From Treponema sp. (GTDB lineage: Bacteria > Spirochaetota > Spirochaetia > Treponematales > Breznakiellaceae): DNA of 13,492 nt. The notes beneath the pieces were generated by a model that searched no databases, had not been told where the DNA came from, and was given only the letters and a program-made list of their open reading frames with translations. Shown one piece after another: positions 1 to 7,132 of this stretch. Position 1 is the stretch's first letter. Every line of letters starts with the position of its first letter. The stretch covers positions 1 to 13,492 of the forward strand of contig JAISSG010000047.1 in the NCBI GenBank assembly GCA_031273185.1, in the 5' to 3' direction. Made by a program: the position numbers and the translations under genes.

Positions 1-1721
1 TTTTCCAGATCGAGGTACTTTTGCAGTTCGCCGGACAGCATCTTGGAAACGGGGATGCCCGTCCAGATCGATACCACGGCGGCGATGTCCTCCTCGCTGA
101 CCTCTTCCCGCAACAAAGACGGCGCATCAGCAGAGCCGTCGGCGTTCTGCTGCTTTCGCTCAATCTGGTCGGTTAGGGCGGCAAGCTGTTTCTGCGCCTC
201 GGGTATTTTCCCGTGCTTTACCTCGGCGGCTTTTGAAAGGTTGCCCTCCCGCTCGTAGCGGGTTTCTTCTATTTTAAGCTCCTCGATGCGCTGCTTGAGT
301 TCCCGGATGCCCTGTATGTCTTTTTTCTCGCCCTCCCAGCGGGTCTTCATCTCATCCCGCTCGGCGGTGATGTCGGCGATGTCCTTTTCCAGCTTTGCAA
401 GCCGTTCCTTCGACGCGGAATCTTCCTCGCGGGAAAGCGCCTGCCGCTCGATGGAAAGCTGTAGCAGTTTGCGCTCCAGCTTGTCCAGTTCCGTGGGGCG
501 GCTGTCCAGTTCCATTTTCAGGCGGCTTGCCGCTTCGTCCACCAGATCAATCGCCTTGTCCGGCAGGAAGCGGCTGGTAATGTAGCGGCTGGACAGCATT
601 GCCGCCGCCACCAGTGCTTCGTCCTTTATCCTTACGCCGTGGTGTACCTCGTACCGTTCCTTCAGACCCCGCAGTATGGCGATGGTGTCCTCGGCGGACG
701 GCTCGGCGGTGTACACCTGCTGGAAGCGGCGTTCCAAGGCGGCGTCCTTTTCGATGTGCTTGCGGTACTCGTCCAGAGTTGTCGCGCCGATACAGCGCAG
801 TTCGCCCCGCGCCAGCGCCGGTTTGAGAAGGTTGGAGGCATCGGTCGCGCCCTCGGCAGCGCCTGCCCCGACCAGCGTGTGCAGTTCATCGATAAACAGG
901 ATGATTTTTCCATCGGAGGACTGTACCTCGTGGATCAGCGCCTTGAGCCGCTCCTCGAATTCGCCGCGGAATTTTGCCCCTGCCACCAACAGCCCAAGGT
1001 CAAGGGCAAGGAGTTTTTTGTCTTTCAGACCCTCCGGCACGTCACCGGCGACGATGCGGCGGGCAAGCCCCTCCACGATGGCGGTCTTGCCGACACCCGG
1101 CTCGCCGATCAGGATGGGGTTGTTTTTGGTACGGCGGGACAATACCTGCATACAGCGGCGTATTTCCTCGTCGCGCCCGATAACCGGGTCGATTTTTTCC
1201 TGCCGCGCCAGAGCGGTAAGGTCGCGGCAGTACTTGTCCAGCACCTGATACTTGCCCTCGGGGTTTTGGTCGGTTACCCGCTGGCTGCCCCGTACCTGCT
1301 TCAGCGCCCCCAGAATGCTTGCCTTGGTAACGCCCGCCCGATGCAGCAACTGTGCCGCCCTGCCCTCGCCCGCGCTGATGGCGACAAGGATATGTTCAAC
1401 TGAAACAAATTCGTCTTTCAGAGCGGCGGCCTCGGTTTCCGCCTTGGCGAGGATTTTTGACGCGGCGGAGGAAAGCTGCAACTGCGCCGCCTCGCCGTAG
1501 ACCTTGGGCATCTGGGCAAGGGCGGCCTCTACGTCGGCGGTTAAGCGGCCAACGTCGCCGCCGATCCGTTCGACAATGGACGGGGCAATGCCGTCCTGCT
1601 GTTGCAGCAGGGCAAGCAAGAGGTGTTCGGTTTCGACCAGCGAGTGGTCCTGTTGTTGTGCAATGGCGGAAGCGTCGTTCAACGCTTCCTGGGCTTTTAT
1701 GGTGAGTCTATCGTAATTCAT
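1..1721 (-). CDS. clpB: ATP-dependent disaggregase ClpB, 3' end cut by window
   Basis: This is the Hsp100 AAA+ chaperone that, with DnaK, pulls polypeptides out of cytoplasmic aggregates. The visible 573 residues begin [14 protein letters not shown], a typical Clp N-terminal repeat domain (about residues 1-145). Next comes the first ATPase domain, with Walker A GEPGVGKT at 206-213 and Walker B ending in D278-E279. The middle coiled-coil domain (about 410-525) is rich in charged heptads. The reading stops in the motif [10 protein letters not shown] at the start of the second ATPase domain, so about 290 C-terminal residues of a usual 860 lie outside the window. The ATG at 1721 is the family start, although no clear Shine-Dalgarno (SD) sequence precedes it. 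It lies 64 bases downstream of the response-regulator gene on the same strand, so cotranscription is possible. I see no CIRCE (HrcA) operator in that gap. The family call is very secure. Confidence 0.97.
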   Translation of the reverse strand, partial: MNYDRLTIKAQEALNDASAIAQQQDHSLVETEHLLLALLQQQDGIAPSIVERIGGDVGRLTADVEAALAQMPKVYGEAAQLQLSSAASKILAKAETEAAALKDEFVSVEHILVAISAGEGRAAQLLHRAGVTKASILGALKQVRGSQRVTDQNPEGKYQVLDKYCRDLTALARQEKIDPVIGRDEEIRRCMQVLSRRTKNNPILIGEPGVGKTAIVEGLARRIVAGDVPEGLKDKKLLALDLGLLVAGAKFRGEFEERLKALIHEVQSSDGKIILFIDELHTLVGAGAAEGATDASNLLKPALARGELRCIGATTLDEYRKHIEKDAALERRFQQVYTAEPSAEDTIAILRGLKERYEVHHGVRIKDEALVAAAMLSSRYITSRFLPDKAIDLVDEAASRLKMELDSRPTELDKLERKLLQLSIERQALSREEDSASKERLAKLEKDIADITAERDEMKTRWEGEKKDIQGIRELKQRIEELKIEETRYEREGNLSKAAEVKHGKIPEAQKQLAALTDQIERKQQNADGSADAPSLLREEVSEEDIAAVVSIWTGIPVSKMLSGELQKYLDLE

Positions 1722-1785
1722 ATCGCGTAAAGACAGTGCTTTTCATGCGAGATAGTTGGGTCTTCGTAACGATCGCAGAAAAAAT

Positions 1786-2223
1786 TTACTTCTTAAGCAC
1801 CGAGACGACGCGCTCAAGGACCTTCTTTCGATCAAGGGGCTTGACGATGTAGCTCTTTGCGCCCATCAACAGGCATTTTTTGACCACGTCTTCCTTGCCC
1901 AAAGCGCTGACCATGATTATGTTGGCACTCTTGTCAAATTCGAGAATTTTCTCAAGCGAGGAAACCCCATCCATAACCGGCATGGTAATGTCCATCGTCA
2001 CCAGATCGATGTTCGGGTGCAGTTCCTTGTATTTTTCAAGTCCCTGGGCTCCATCGGCGGCAGTCGCCGCAACCTCAAAACCTTCGGAAGTGAAAATTTG
2101 TCCAAGCTGCTTTGCAATAAACATTGAGTCGTCAACCACGAGAACCCGGTACGGCGTGCCTTCCGGTTTAATTCCCTCGGCTGTTTTTTCGTTGATGTTG
2201 GGCATATCACTCTTTGCTATCAT
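1786..2223 (-). CDS. CheY-like single-domain response regulator
   Basis: This is a stand-alone receiver domain of 145 residues with no output domain, so it probably acts by protein contact in a two-component or chemotaxis-type pathway. Receiver hallmarks are present: acidic pair D31-D32 (VLVVDDS), phospho-acceptor D78 (VTMDITMPVMDG), S106 in MVSALG and K128 in IVKPLD. About 24 polar residues precede the receiver fold. The ATG at 2223 is chosen because a strong AGGAG run lies just upstream on the minus strand; an internal Met at residue 7 is the alternative. It precedes clpB and is divergent from the dus gene. No histidine kinase or other chemotaxis gene is in the window, so its partner is unknown. 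Naming it cheY would be over-interpretation. Confidence 0.93.
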   Translation of the reverse strand: MIAKSDMPNINEKTAEGIKPEGTPYRVLVVDDSMFIAKQLGQIFTSEGFEVAATAADGAQGLEKYKELHPNIDLVTMDITMPVMDGVSSLEKILEFDKSANIIMVSALGKEDVVKKCLLMGAKSYIVKPLDRKKVLERVVSVLKK

Positions 2224-2311
2224 GCGGACGCTCCTCTCCTCATATATAGTATACTGTAGGTGATAAAGCCAATGAAGTCAAGTGGGAAAATCGCAAATCG
2301 GAGATTATTAT

Positions 2312-3295
2312 ATGAAAATGCCGTTTATGCTGGCGCCGATGGCGGAATTGAGCCACCGGGCACTGCGGGAGCTGGTTGAGGGGTTTGGCGGCTGCGACGA
2401 GTATTTTACCGAGATGATAAGCGCCCCCGCCCTGCTTGCCGGCGGCCCCTTTGAACGCTGGTACACCGACAACGGCCCCTGCCCCCAACGGCTGGTTTAC
2501 CAGCTTGTCGGCGCCGATTCGGGGCAAATCGCCAGGGCCGCCGCCCTGCTTGACCGCCTGGAATGCAGGGGCATCGACCTGAACATGGGCTGCTGCGCCC
2601 CCCTGATCCGCAAGACGGGGGCGGGAATCACCTGGATGGCATCGATAGATCGGGCGGGGGAACTGGTAAAACAGGTTCGGCGGGCGGTAAAACGGCGGCT
2701 CAGCGTGAAAATTCGCGTCGGTTTGACCGATGATTTCGGTTATTTGGTCAATTTTTGCCGCCGTTTGGAGGCCGAGGGGGTGGAATTGATCGTTTTGCAC
2801 CCCAGAACCGCCAGCGAGAAGCTCAAACGGCTTGCCCGCTGGGACTATGTGGGGGCTTTGCGCGGGGAATTGCGCATCCCCGTGGCGGGAAACGGCGATG
2901 TGGCTGATGCTGAGGGGCTTGCAAGCCGCGCAGCCGGACCCTGCGACGGGGTCATGGTGGGCAGGGCGGCGGTTCGCCAGCCGTGGATTTTTGCACAAGC
3001 AAAAGACAAAGAGCAGAGAGCAGAGAGCAGAGAACAAAGAGCAGAGAGTAAAGAGCAAAGGGGGGTGGCGGAAGCGGTTATCGAGGAGACGGGGTTGAGG
3101 TTTTTGGGGCTTTTGGGGCGGTGGCAGCCACGGGAATTCCATGTTTCACGGGCGAGGCGGTTTTTTGGCTTTTTCTGCGATAACCTGAAATGGGGGACTT
3201 ACCTGAAAAACCAGTTGAACCGCCAGGAATCCCTGTCCGATATGGAAGGGGTCTGGCGGGACTTTTTTCGGGAAGGACGGGCTGAAACGGGCTAA
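2312..3295 (+). CDS. tRNA-dihydrouridine synthase with repeat-encoded insert
   Basis: This is an FMN-dependent enzyme that reduces uridine to dihydrouridine in tRNA, 327 residues from the chosen start. The TIM-barrel motifs are in order: MLAPMAELSHR near the N-terminus, NMGCCAP at 91-97 with likely catalytic C94, K133 in VKIRVG, H163 in LHPRT, the FMN-binding GNGD at 193-196 and GVMVGRAA at 213-220. Residues 231-250 are a low-complexity Lys/Glu/Gln/Arg stretch encoded by a heptanucleotide array. It sits exactly between the barrel and the C-terminal helical tRNA-binding domain (FHVSRARRFFGFFCD onward). The ATG at 2312 has GGAG eight bases upstream; a GTG at 2282 would add ten atypical residues. 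The usual motif has Pro after the catalytic Cys (GCP), where this protein has a second Cys. It ends 4 bases from the convergent adk gene. Which Dus subfamily it belongs to is not resolved. Confidence 0.93.
   Translation: MKMPFMLAPMAELSHRALRELVEGFGGCDEYFTEMISAPALLAGGPFERWYTDNGPCPQRLVYQLVGADSGQIARAAALLDRLECRGIDLNMGCCAPLIRKTGAGITWMASIDRAGELVKQVRRAVKRRLSVKIRVGLTDDFGYLVNFCRRLEAEGVELIVLHPRTASEKLKRLARWDYVGALRGELRIPVAGNGDVADAEGLASRAAGPCDGVMVGRAAVRQPWIFAQAKDKEQRAESREQRAESKEQRGVAEAVIEETGLRFLGLLGRWQPREFHVSRARRFFGFFCDNLKWGTYLKNQLNRQESLSDMEGVWRDFFREGRAETG
3003..3058 (+). repeat. Heptanucleotide tandem array (AGAGCAG type) inside dus
   Basis: Eight consecutive 7-mers can be read directly: AAGACAA, AGAGCAG three times, AGAACAA, AGAGCAG, AGAGTAA, AGAGCAA. 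Because three 7-mers make 21 bases, translation gives a seven-residue period (EQRAESR, EQRAESK, EQR). The array is in frame with the dihydrouridine synthase and is flanked on the right by a G6 run. It resembles in style the heptameric short tandemly repeated sequences (STRRs) known from cyanobacteria; that resemblance is from memory, not from a search. Confidence 0.9.
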
Positions 3296-3299
3296 GCCG

Positions 3300-3929
3300 C
3301 TACAGGGCGAGGGCCCGCTTGAATTCCTCGACAACCTCGTCAACCGGCGGGCTGGCGTTTATGTCGATTAAAATGCCCTTTTGCCGGTAATAGTCGATGA
3401 GGGGGGCGGTTTGGGCGCGGTAGACCTCAAGCCGCTTCTGCACCGCCTCGGGGCGGTCGTCGTCGCGGACATAGACCTCGCCGCCGCAGTGGTCGCACAC
3501 GCCCTCGGTCTTGGGCCGGTTAAAAACCAAGTGAAAATTAAACCCGCATTTCCGGCAGACGCGGCGGCCCCCCAGCCGCTCAAGCACGCCCGGGTCGGGA
3601 ATGTCAAAATTGACAACCTTCTCCACCGTGGAGAATTTCGCCAGGGCCTCGGCCTGGGGAATGGTGCGGGGGAAGCCGTCCAGGATGTAGCCTTTCTGGG
3701 CATCGGCCTGGGCCAGCCGCTCCTTGACCAGTTCGATGGTGGTACCGTCGTCAACAAGTTTTCCCGCGTCGATGATCGCCTTTACCTTGAGGCCAAGCTC
3801 TGACTGGGCGGCGATTGCCGTGCGGAAAATCGCCCCGGTGGAGATGTGGGGCAGACCGAGAATATCCACCGCCCGCGCGGCCAGCGTACCCTTTCCCGCC
3901 CCCGGGGGACCGAGGAATATCAGGTTCAT
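3300..3929 (-). CDS. adk: Adenylate kinase, zinc-binding LID type
   Basis: This enzyme interconverts ATP + AMP and 2 ADP in the cytoplasm. The protein is 209 residues, close to the usual length for long-form adenylate kinases. The P-loop GPPGAGKG spans 7-14, the AMP-binding helices follow (STGAIFR at 30-36), and DGFPRT is at 84-89. The LID carries four cysteines (C125, C128, C145, C148) in a CxxC...CxxC arrangement that should bind structural zinc, as in Gram-positive and many other bacterial enzymes. The ATG at 3929 has AGGAG six bases upstream. A candidate promoter (3976-4005) lies just upstream on the minus strand, so it is probably transcribed alone. Its 3' end faces that of dus across 4 bases, with no strong terminator visible. 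Confidence 0.97.
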   Translation of the reverse strand: MNLIFLGPPGAGKGTLAARAVDILGLPHISTGAIFRTAIAAQSELGLKVKAIIDAGKLVDDGTTIELVKERLAQADAQKGYILDGFPRTIPQAEALAKFSTVEKVVNFDIPDPGVLERLGGRRVCRKCGFNFHLVFNRPKTEGVCDHCGGEVYVRDDDRPEAVQKRLEVYRAQTAPLIDYYRQKGILIDINASPPVDEVVEEFKRALAL

Positions 3930-3975
3930 GGTTAACTCCTTCGTTCAGTTATGCGCCGGTCACCCGGCACGGTTT

Positions 3976-4005
3976 ATTATACACCATAAGAATGGGAATT
4001 TTGAA
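3976..4005 (-). promoter_or_regulatory. Candidate sigma-70 promoter of adk
   Basis: On the minus strand there is a perfect TATAAT (3976-3981) preceded, across 18 bases, by TTCAAA (4000-4005), four of six matches to the -35 consensus. Transcription would begin about 40 bases before the adk ATG. The leader would contain a short GC hairpin (arms 3955-3959 and 3964-3968, four-base loop) before the AGGAG site. Confidence 0.5.
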
Positions 4006-4138
4006 GAGAACCTGTTTGGTTTTGGCCAATTTCTTTACCGCCTCGTTTGAGCCGATCGGTTTTGATGTGGCAGTTTGGTGTTTTGGTGTTTTTGCCAAAG
4101 CAAGGCGTGCCGCGGGCGTTACCTTTCTCCGCGGAGGC

Positions 4139-4348
4139 TCATTGACCCAAGCCTTCTTTCAGGTGGAACGAGGGGCAGTTTCCGCCGGCGGAGCGGAATA
4201 CCTCAAGCGAAGGCAAAAGGCGGGTCTTTATCGAAAAAACTGCGCAGGAATAGGGCAGTTGCGGATCCCAGCTAATCTTGCAGTGCACGCATTTCAGGCA
4301 GTTGGGAGGGCGGGGCGGTATTTGGCCATTTCCATGAGCAGAGTCCAT
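4139..4348 (-). CDS. Small Cys-rich conserved hypothetical protein
   Basis: This is a 69-residue protein with the pattern CLKCVHCKISWDP at 17-29 (C17, C20, C23), then C35 in PYSC, then SAGGNCPSF with C58. The CxxCxxC start, the WDP and PYxC motifs and the late SGxxCxxF-like end match, from memory, a family of short uncharacterised bacterial proteins that may bind zinc or an iron-sulfur cluster. The residue spacing and the coherent length argue that this is a real gene rather than a shadow; the overlapping plus-strand reading frames have no recognisable content. The ATG at 4348 is uncertain, because no SD sequence is evident and the frame stays open into the preceding gene, which ends 29 bases upstream. 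It is probably cotranscribed with that gene. Function is unknown. Confidence 0.65.
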   Translation of the reverse strand: MDSAHGNGQIPPRPPNCLKCVHCKISWDPQLPYSCAVFSIKTRLLPSLEVFRSAGGNCPSFHLKEGLGQ

Positions 4349-4377
4349 TGCGGCGCGGGCGGCCCGAGAGCCTTTCC

Positions 4378-4770
4378 CTAGACTCTGATGTTGAACACTG
4401 CCCCGATCAGCGGGTCGGCCAGGACATAGGGGTTGTCCGCGTTTGCCGCCCGGACGTTCCGCACCTGATTCTGGTACTGATTGATCATGGCGCTAACGCG
4501 GCTTTCCCAATCCAGCTCCTGCCCGCCGGGGAAAGGCTCGGGCTCCTGTTTCATCCGGGCAAGCTGCTCGACAAGGGTGTCTATGATTTTCAGCTTGTTG
4601 ATGTTTACCCCCCCGACCCCCTCGGGAGCGGGAACCCCGGAAACGTGCTTGAACTGGGCGTAGATCAACGACGAGGAAGACACGGGCAGGGACACCCTGC
4701 CGCTCTGTGAAATGCTGATGGCGTAACCCATGCTGGGAAAGGCATGGTATGGCACTGATCCGATATTCAT
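4378..4770 (-). CDS. Conserved-looking hypothetical protein, 130 residues
   Basis: I do not recognise a named family. The protein begins MNIGSVPYHAFPSMGYAIS and has no signal peptide, membrane segment or catalytic motif that I can see. It is polar with a helical middle (INKLKIIDTLVEQLARMKQ, about residues 57-75) and ends in a hydrophobic stretch, LADPLIGAVFNIRV. An early surface-like beta segment followed by helices would fit a small structural or adaptor protein, but that is a guess. The start is well supported: AGGAGG lies six bases before the ATG at 4770. Immediately upstream is a perfect 13-bp inverted repeat (4781-4809), with a second AGGAGG on its far side, so translation may be controlled by an RNA hairpin. 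The small Cys-rich gene follows 29 bases downstream on the same strand. Confidence 0.75.
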   Translation of the reverse strand: MNIGSVPYHAFPSMGYAISISQSGRVSLPVSSSSLIYAQFKHVSGVPAPEGVGGVNINKLKIIDTLVEQLARMKQEPEPFPGGQELDWESRVSAMINQYQNQVRNVRAANADNPYVLADPLIGAVFNIRV

Positions 4771-4780
4771 CTCACCCTCC

Positions 4781-4809
4781 TGTTTTCCAAAACGGGGTTT
4801 TGGAAAACA
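4781..4809 (-). promoter_or_regulatory. Perfect 13-bp hairpin in the leader of the 130-residue gene
   Basis: TGTTTTCCAAAAC (4781-4793) and its exact reverse complement (4797-4809) are separated by GGG. On the minus-strand mRNA the hairpin sits directly between two AGGAGG sites, one about 40 bases and one 6 bases before the ATG at 4770. No U-run follows, so it is not a typical terminator. A translational control element or a palindromic protein-binding site fits better. Confidence 0.6.
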
Positions 4810-4909
4810 CCTCCTTATATACCTCGAATATCGGATTTATCGGGCGTTCAATTTATATATTTTTTTTCTTTGCTATGTCCTTCATCCTTTGCCGCGAGCA
4901 CGCACCCGG

Positions 4910-5692
4910 CTAACTTTTCTCCAACACGTCCTTCATCATGTCTTCCACGGTGAATACGCCTTTGCGGCTGGCGCTGGTCAGCCACTGGGCGGCTCGCATC
5001 GCCCCGGACGCAAAGCCCTCGCGGCTGCGGGCGGTGTGGGTAATCTCGATGGTGTCCGAGGGGGAATCGAAAAACAGGCTGTGCTTGCCGGTAATAGAGC
5101 CGAGGCGCAGGCTGGGGAAATGCAGCTCGTTGGGCAGCGGCCTGCGGTTGAGGGCTCCCCAGACGACTTTGTCCTTCCGCTTTACCCGCGCAAGCACCCC
5201 GCTCGCCAGGGTTTCCGCGGTTCCCGAGGGGCTGTCCAGCTTCTTGTTGTGGTGCGCCTCAAAGCCGCCAACGTCGTACTCGGGGAACGAGTTGGCGAGC
5301 CGGGAGGCGTACCAGGCGATGTGGTAAAAAAGGTACACGCCCAGGGAAAAATTGGACGACCAGATAAGGGCTGCGTCCGCCGATTCCACCGCCTGCCGCG
5401 CCTCGTCAAACCCGTCGTACCAGCCCGTGGTACCGACGACCGTGGGAATTTTCCGCTCGGCCAGCGCCTTGATGTTGGCAAGCGCCGTGTCGGGCCGGGT
5501 AAACTCAATCGCGGCCTCGGCCCCGCACAGGTCCCCCGCTTCCGCTATTGTATGGTACAGCGATGCGCCCGAAGCCAGCCCCACGGGCCTGTTCTCCGGG
5601 TCCACAACGGCGGTGACGGTATGCCCCTCTTCCATCGCCAGTGCCTCAATCATCCTTCCCATTCTGCCGTAGCCAATGATTGCTATCTTCAT
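4910..5692 (-). CDS. dapB: 4-hydroxy-tetrahydrodipicolinate reductase
   Basis: This enzyme reduces the DapA product to tetrahydrodipicolinate with NAD(P)H in the diaminopimelate/lysine pathway. The 260-residue length is near the family norm of about 270. Visible motifs are the dinucleotide-binding GYGRMGRM at 7-14, EFTRPD at 63-68, VVGTTGWYD at 85-93 and the signature EAHHNKKLDSPSGTA at 145-159. In that signature H147/H148 and K151 correspond to the catalytic His pair and Lys. The ATG overlaps the lysC stop (ATGA) and has GGAGG a few bases upstream inside lysC, so translation is probably coupled. The gene is the last of the lysC-dapB unit; the next minus-strand gene begins about 140 bases further on behind its own hairpin leader. 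No dapA is in the window. Confidence 0.97.
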   Translation of the reverse strand: MKIAIIGYGRMGRMIEALAMEEGHTVTAVVDPENRPVGLASGASLYHTIAEAGDLCGAEAAIEFTRPDTALANIKALAERKIPTVVGTTGWYDGFDEARQAVESADAALIWSSNFSLGVYLFYHIAWYASRLANSFPEYDVGGFEAHHNKKLDSPSGTAETLASGVLARVKRKDKVVWGALNRRPLPNELHFPSLRLGSITGKHSLFFDSPSDTIEITHTARSREGFASGAMRAAQWLTSASRKGVFTVEDMMKDVLEKS

Positions 5693-7101
5693 TTCGCCCT
5701 CCTTGCCTTGGTCTTCCGCGCCGGCGAACCGCCGCTCTTGGCCGTGCCGATTTCGCTGAACGCCCCGAAAAAATCAACGTGCAGCGCCCTGACAACAGCC
5801 TCCGCCTCGGCATCGTTGACGATAAAGCTGATGTTAACCTTGCTCGCCCCCTGGGACACCATCTGCACCGCCACCCCGATAAGCTGGCAGGTCTTGAAGG
5901 CCCTGGCGAGTATTTCGGAGGATCGCCTGACGTTGCCGACGATGGTGACTATTGCCATTCCTGTTTTTACGTCAAGGCTGGCGATGCGGGAAAGCTCCTT
6001 CTTCACGGCGGAGAGGTCATACTCCGCGCCAAGGGTGATCGACACCGAGACCTCGCTGGTGGCTACCATGTCCACCGAAATGCCGTTCCGGGCGAAACAG
6101 GAAAAAACCTCGGCAAGGAAGCCGTACTGCCCCAGCATCCGGGTGGAAACGATGTCCACCAGGGTCACGTCCCGGCGGGTGGTGATGGCCCGCACGGGGA
6201 CGCTCTTTTTGTCCAGCGTGGCGACAATCCGGGTTCCGGGGGCGGCGATGTTGTACGAATTTTTCACCATCACCGGGGTTCCTGTTTTGATGCAGGGCTG
6301 CATGGCCCGGGGGTGGAGTATCTGCGCCCCAAAGTACGCAAGCTCCGCAGCCTCGTCGTAGGTAACGGTCTGCACGGGCCTTGCCTTCCCGACGATGCGG
6401 GGGTCGGCGGTCAGGATGCCGTCAACGTCTTTCCAGACCTGCACCTCCTGCGCCTTGCAAGCCGCGGCAACCATCGTCGCCGATAGGTCCGACCCCCCCC
6501 TGCCAAGGGTGGTGATGTTGCCGTTGGCATCCTTTGCGATAAAGCCGGTAATGAAGGGCAGCATCCCGGTCTTGTGCAGGGGGATTATTTCTTTGGGGAT
6601 AAGCTCCCAGCTTTCCTTGAGCAGTTCGGCGGAGGTAAAATTCGAATCGGAGACAAAGCCCATGTCCCATGCGTCGCAGGCAATGGCCGGTATCCTCACG
6701 GAATTGCAGTACGCCGCGGCAATCCGAACCGAAAGCCGCTCGCCGAAGGAAACCAGGAAGTCCCTTGTCCTGCCCGTCATCTCCCTGATGAGAGAAATGC
6801 CGGAAAGCAGCAGCCTGAGTTCCTCCAGCAGCGACGTGATCTCCTTGCGATCCTGGGCGGGCAGCTTGAGTTTCCGCATCGTCTCGACATGGTGCTTTGC
6901 TATCCGCTCGATCGATACCACTCCCTTGTTCAGCGCCTCGTTTCCCGCCTCCAAAAGGTGATCGGTCGTGTCCCCCATCGCCGAAAGCACCACGACGGGC
7001 TTTTGGTCAAGATGGGCCTGGATTATCTCGGCAACATGGCGAATCCTGCCTGCATCGGCAACGGAGCTTCCCCCAAATTTCATTACTATCATAACTTTCA
7101 T
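5689..7101 (-). CDS. lysC: Aspartate kinase with two ACT domains
   Basis: This enzyme phosphorylates L-aspartate, the first step to lysine, threonine and methionine. The 470-residue protein is monofunctional, with no homoserine dehydrogenase domain. The kinase part shows KFGGSS at 8-13, SFGERLS at 118-124, TTLGRGGSDLSA at 197-208 and VWKDVDGI at 222-229. Two C-terminal ACT domains (about 310-385 and 386-450) suggest feedback control by an aspartate-family amino acid, most likely lysine given the dapB partner. A short basic tail (KTKARRAK) follows. The ATG at 7101 is chosen, but ATGs at 7092 and 7083 are close behind and none has a clear SD sequence. The conserved GRGGSD motif is encoded across a G8 run (6493-6500), a slippage-prone tract. 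The gene diverges from the exoribonuclease gene across 31 bases. Confidence 0.96.
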   Translation of the reverse strand: MKVMIVMKFGGSSVADAGRIRHVAEIIQAHLDQKPVVVLSAMGDTTDHLLEAGNEALNKGVVSIERIAKHHVETMRKLKLPAQDRKEITSLLEELRLLLSGISLIREMTGRTRDFLVSFGERLSVRIAAAYCNSVRIPAIACDAWDMGFVSDSNFTSAELLKESWELIPKEIIPLHKTGMLPFITGFIAKDANGNITTLGRGGSDLSATMVAAACKAQEVQVWKDVDGILTADPRIVGKARPVQTVTYDEAAELAYFGAQILHPRAMQPCIKTGTPVMVKNSYNIAAPGTRIVATLDKKSVPVRAITTRRDVTLVDIVSTRMLGQYGFLAEVFSCFARNGISVDMVATSEVSVSITLGAEYDLSAVKKELSRIASLDVKTGMAIVTIVGNVRRSSEILARAFKTCQLIGVAVQMVSQGASKVNISFIVNDAEAEAVVRALHVDFFGAFSEIGTAKSGGSPARKTKARRAK

Positions 7102-7132
7102 GGTATCAAAAAATCACGGTATATGCAATAAT

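Noticed and set aside
639..1403. Long plus-strand open frame opposite clpB
   Set aside because: It is antisense to the well-conserved clpB frame, has no recognisable domain, and arises from G+C-rich codon bias.
1722..1785. CIRCE/HrcA heat-shock operator before clpB
   Set aside because: No TTAGCACTC-N9-GAGTGCTAA inverted repeat is present; an isolated AAGCACT is not enough.
3003..3058. Heptamer arrays as CRISPR repeats
   Set aside because: The units are contiguous 7-mers without spacers, and no cas gene is present.
3815..4381. 188-codon plus-strand open frame between adk and the 130-residue gene
   Set aside because: It overlaps the start of adk and the whole Cys-rich gene on the other strand, with no SD sequence or conserved motif.
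4837..4844. CCCGATAA on the minus strand, similar to a sigma-28 -10 box (GCCGATAA), upstream of the 130-residue gene
   Set aside because: No matching TAAA -35 at the right spacing, and no flagellar gene nearby to support it.
4730..6361. 543-codon plus-strand open frame over dapB and lysC
   Set aside because: It is a shadow of two clearly identified enzymes on the other strand; the sequence is Arg/Pro/Gly-rich with no motif.
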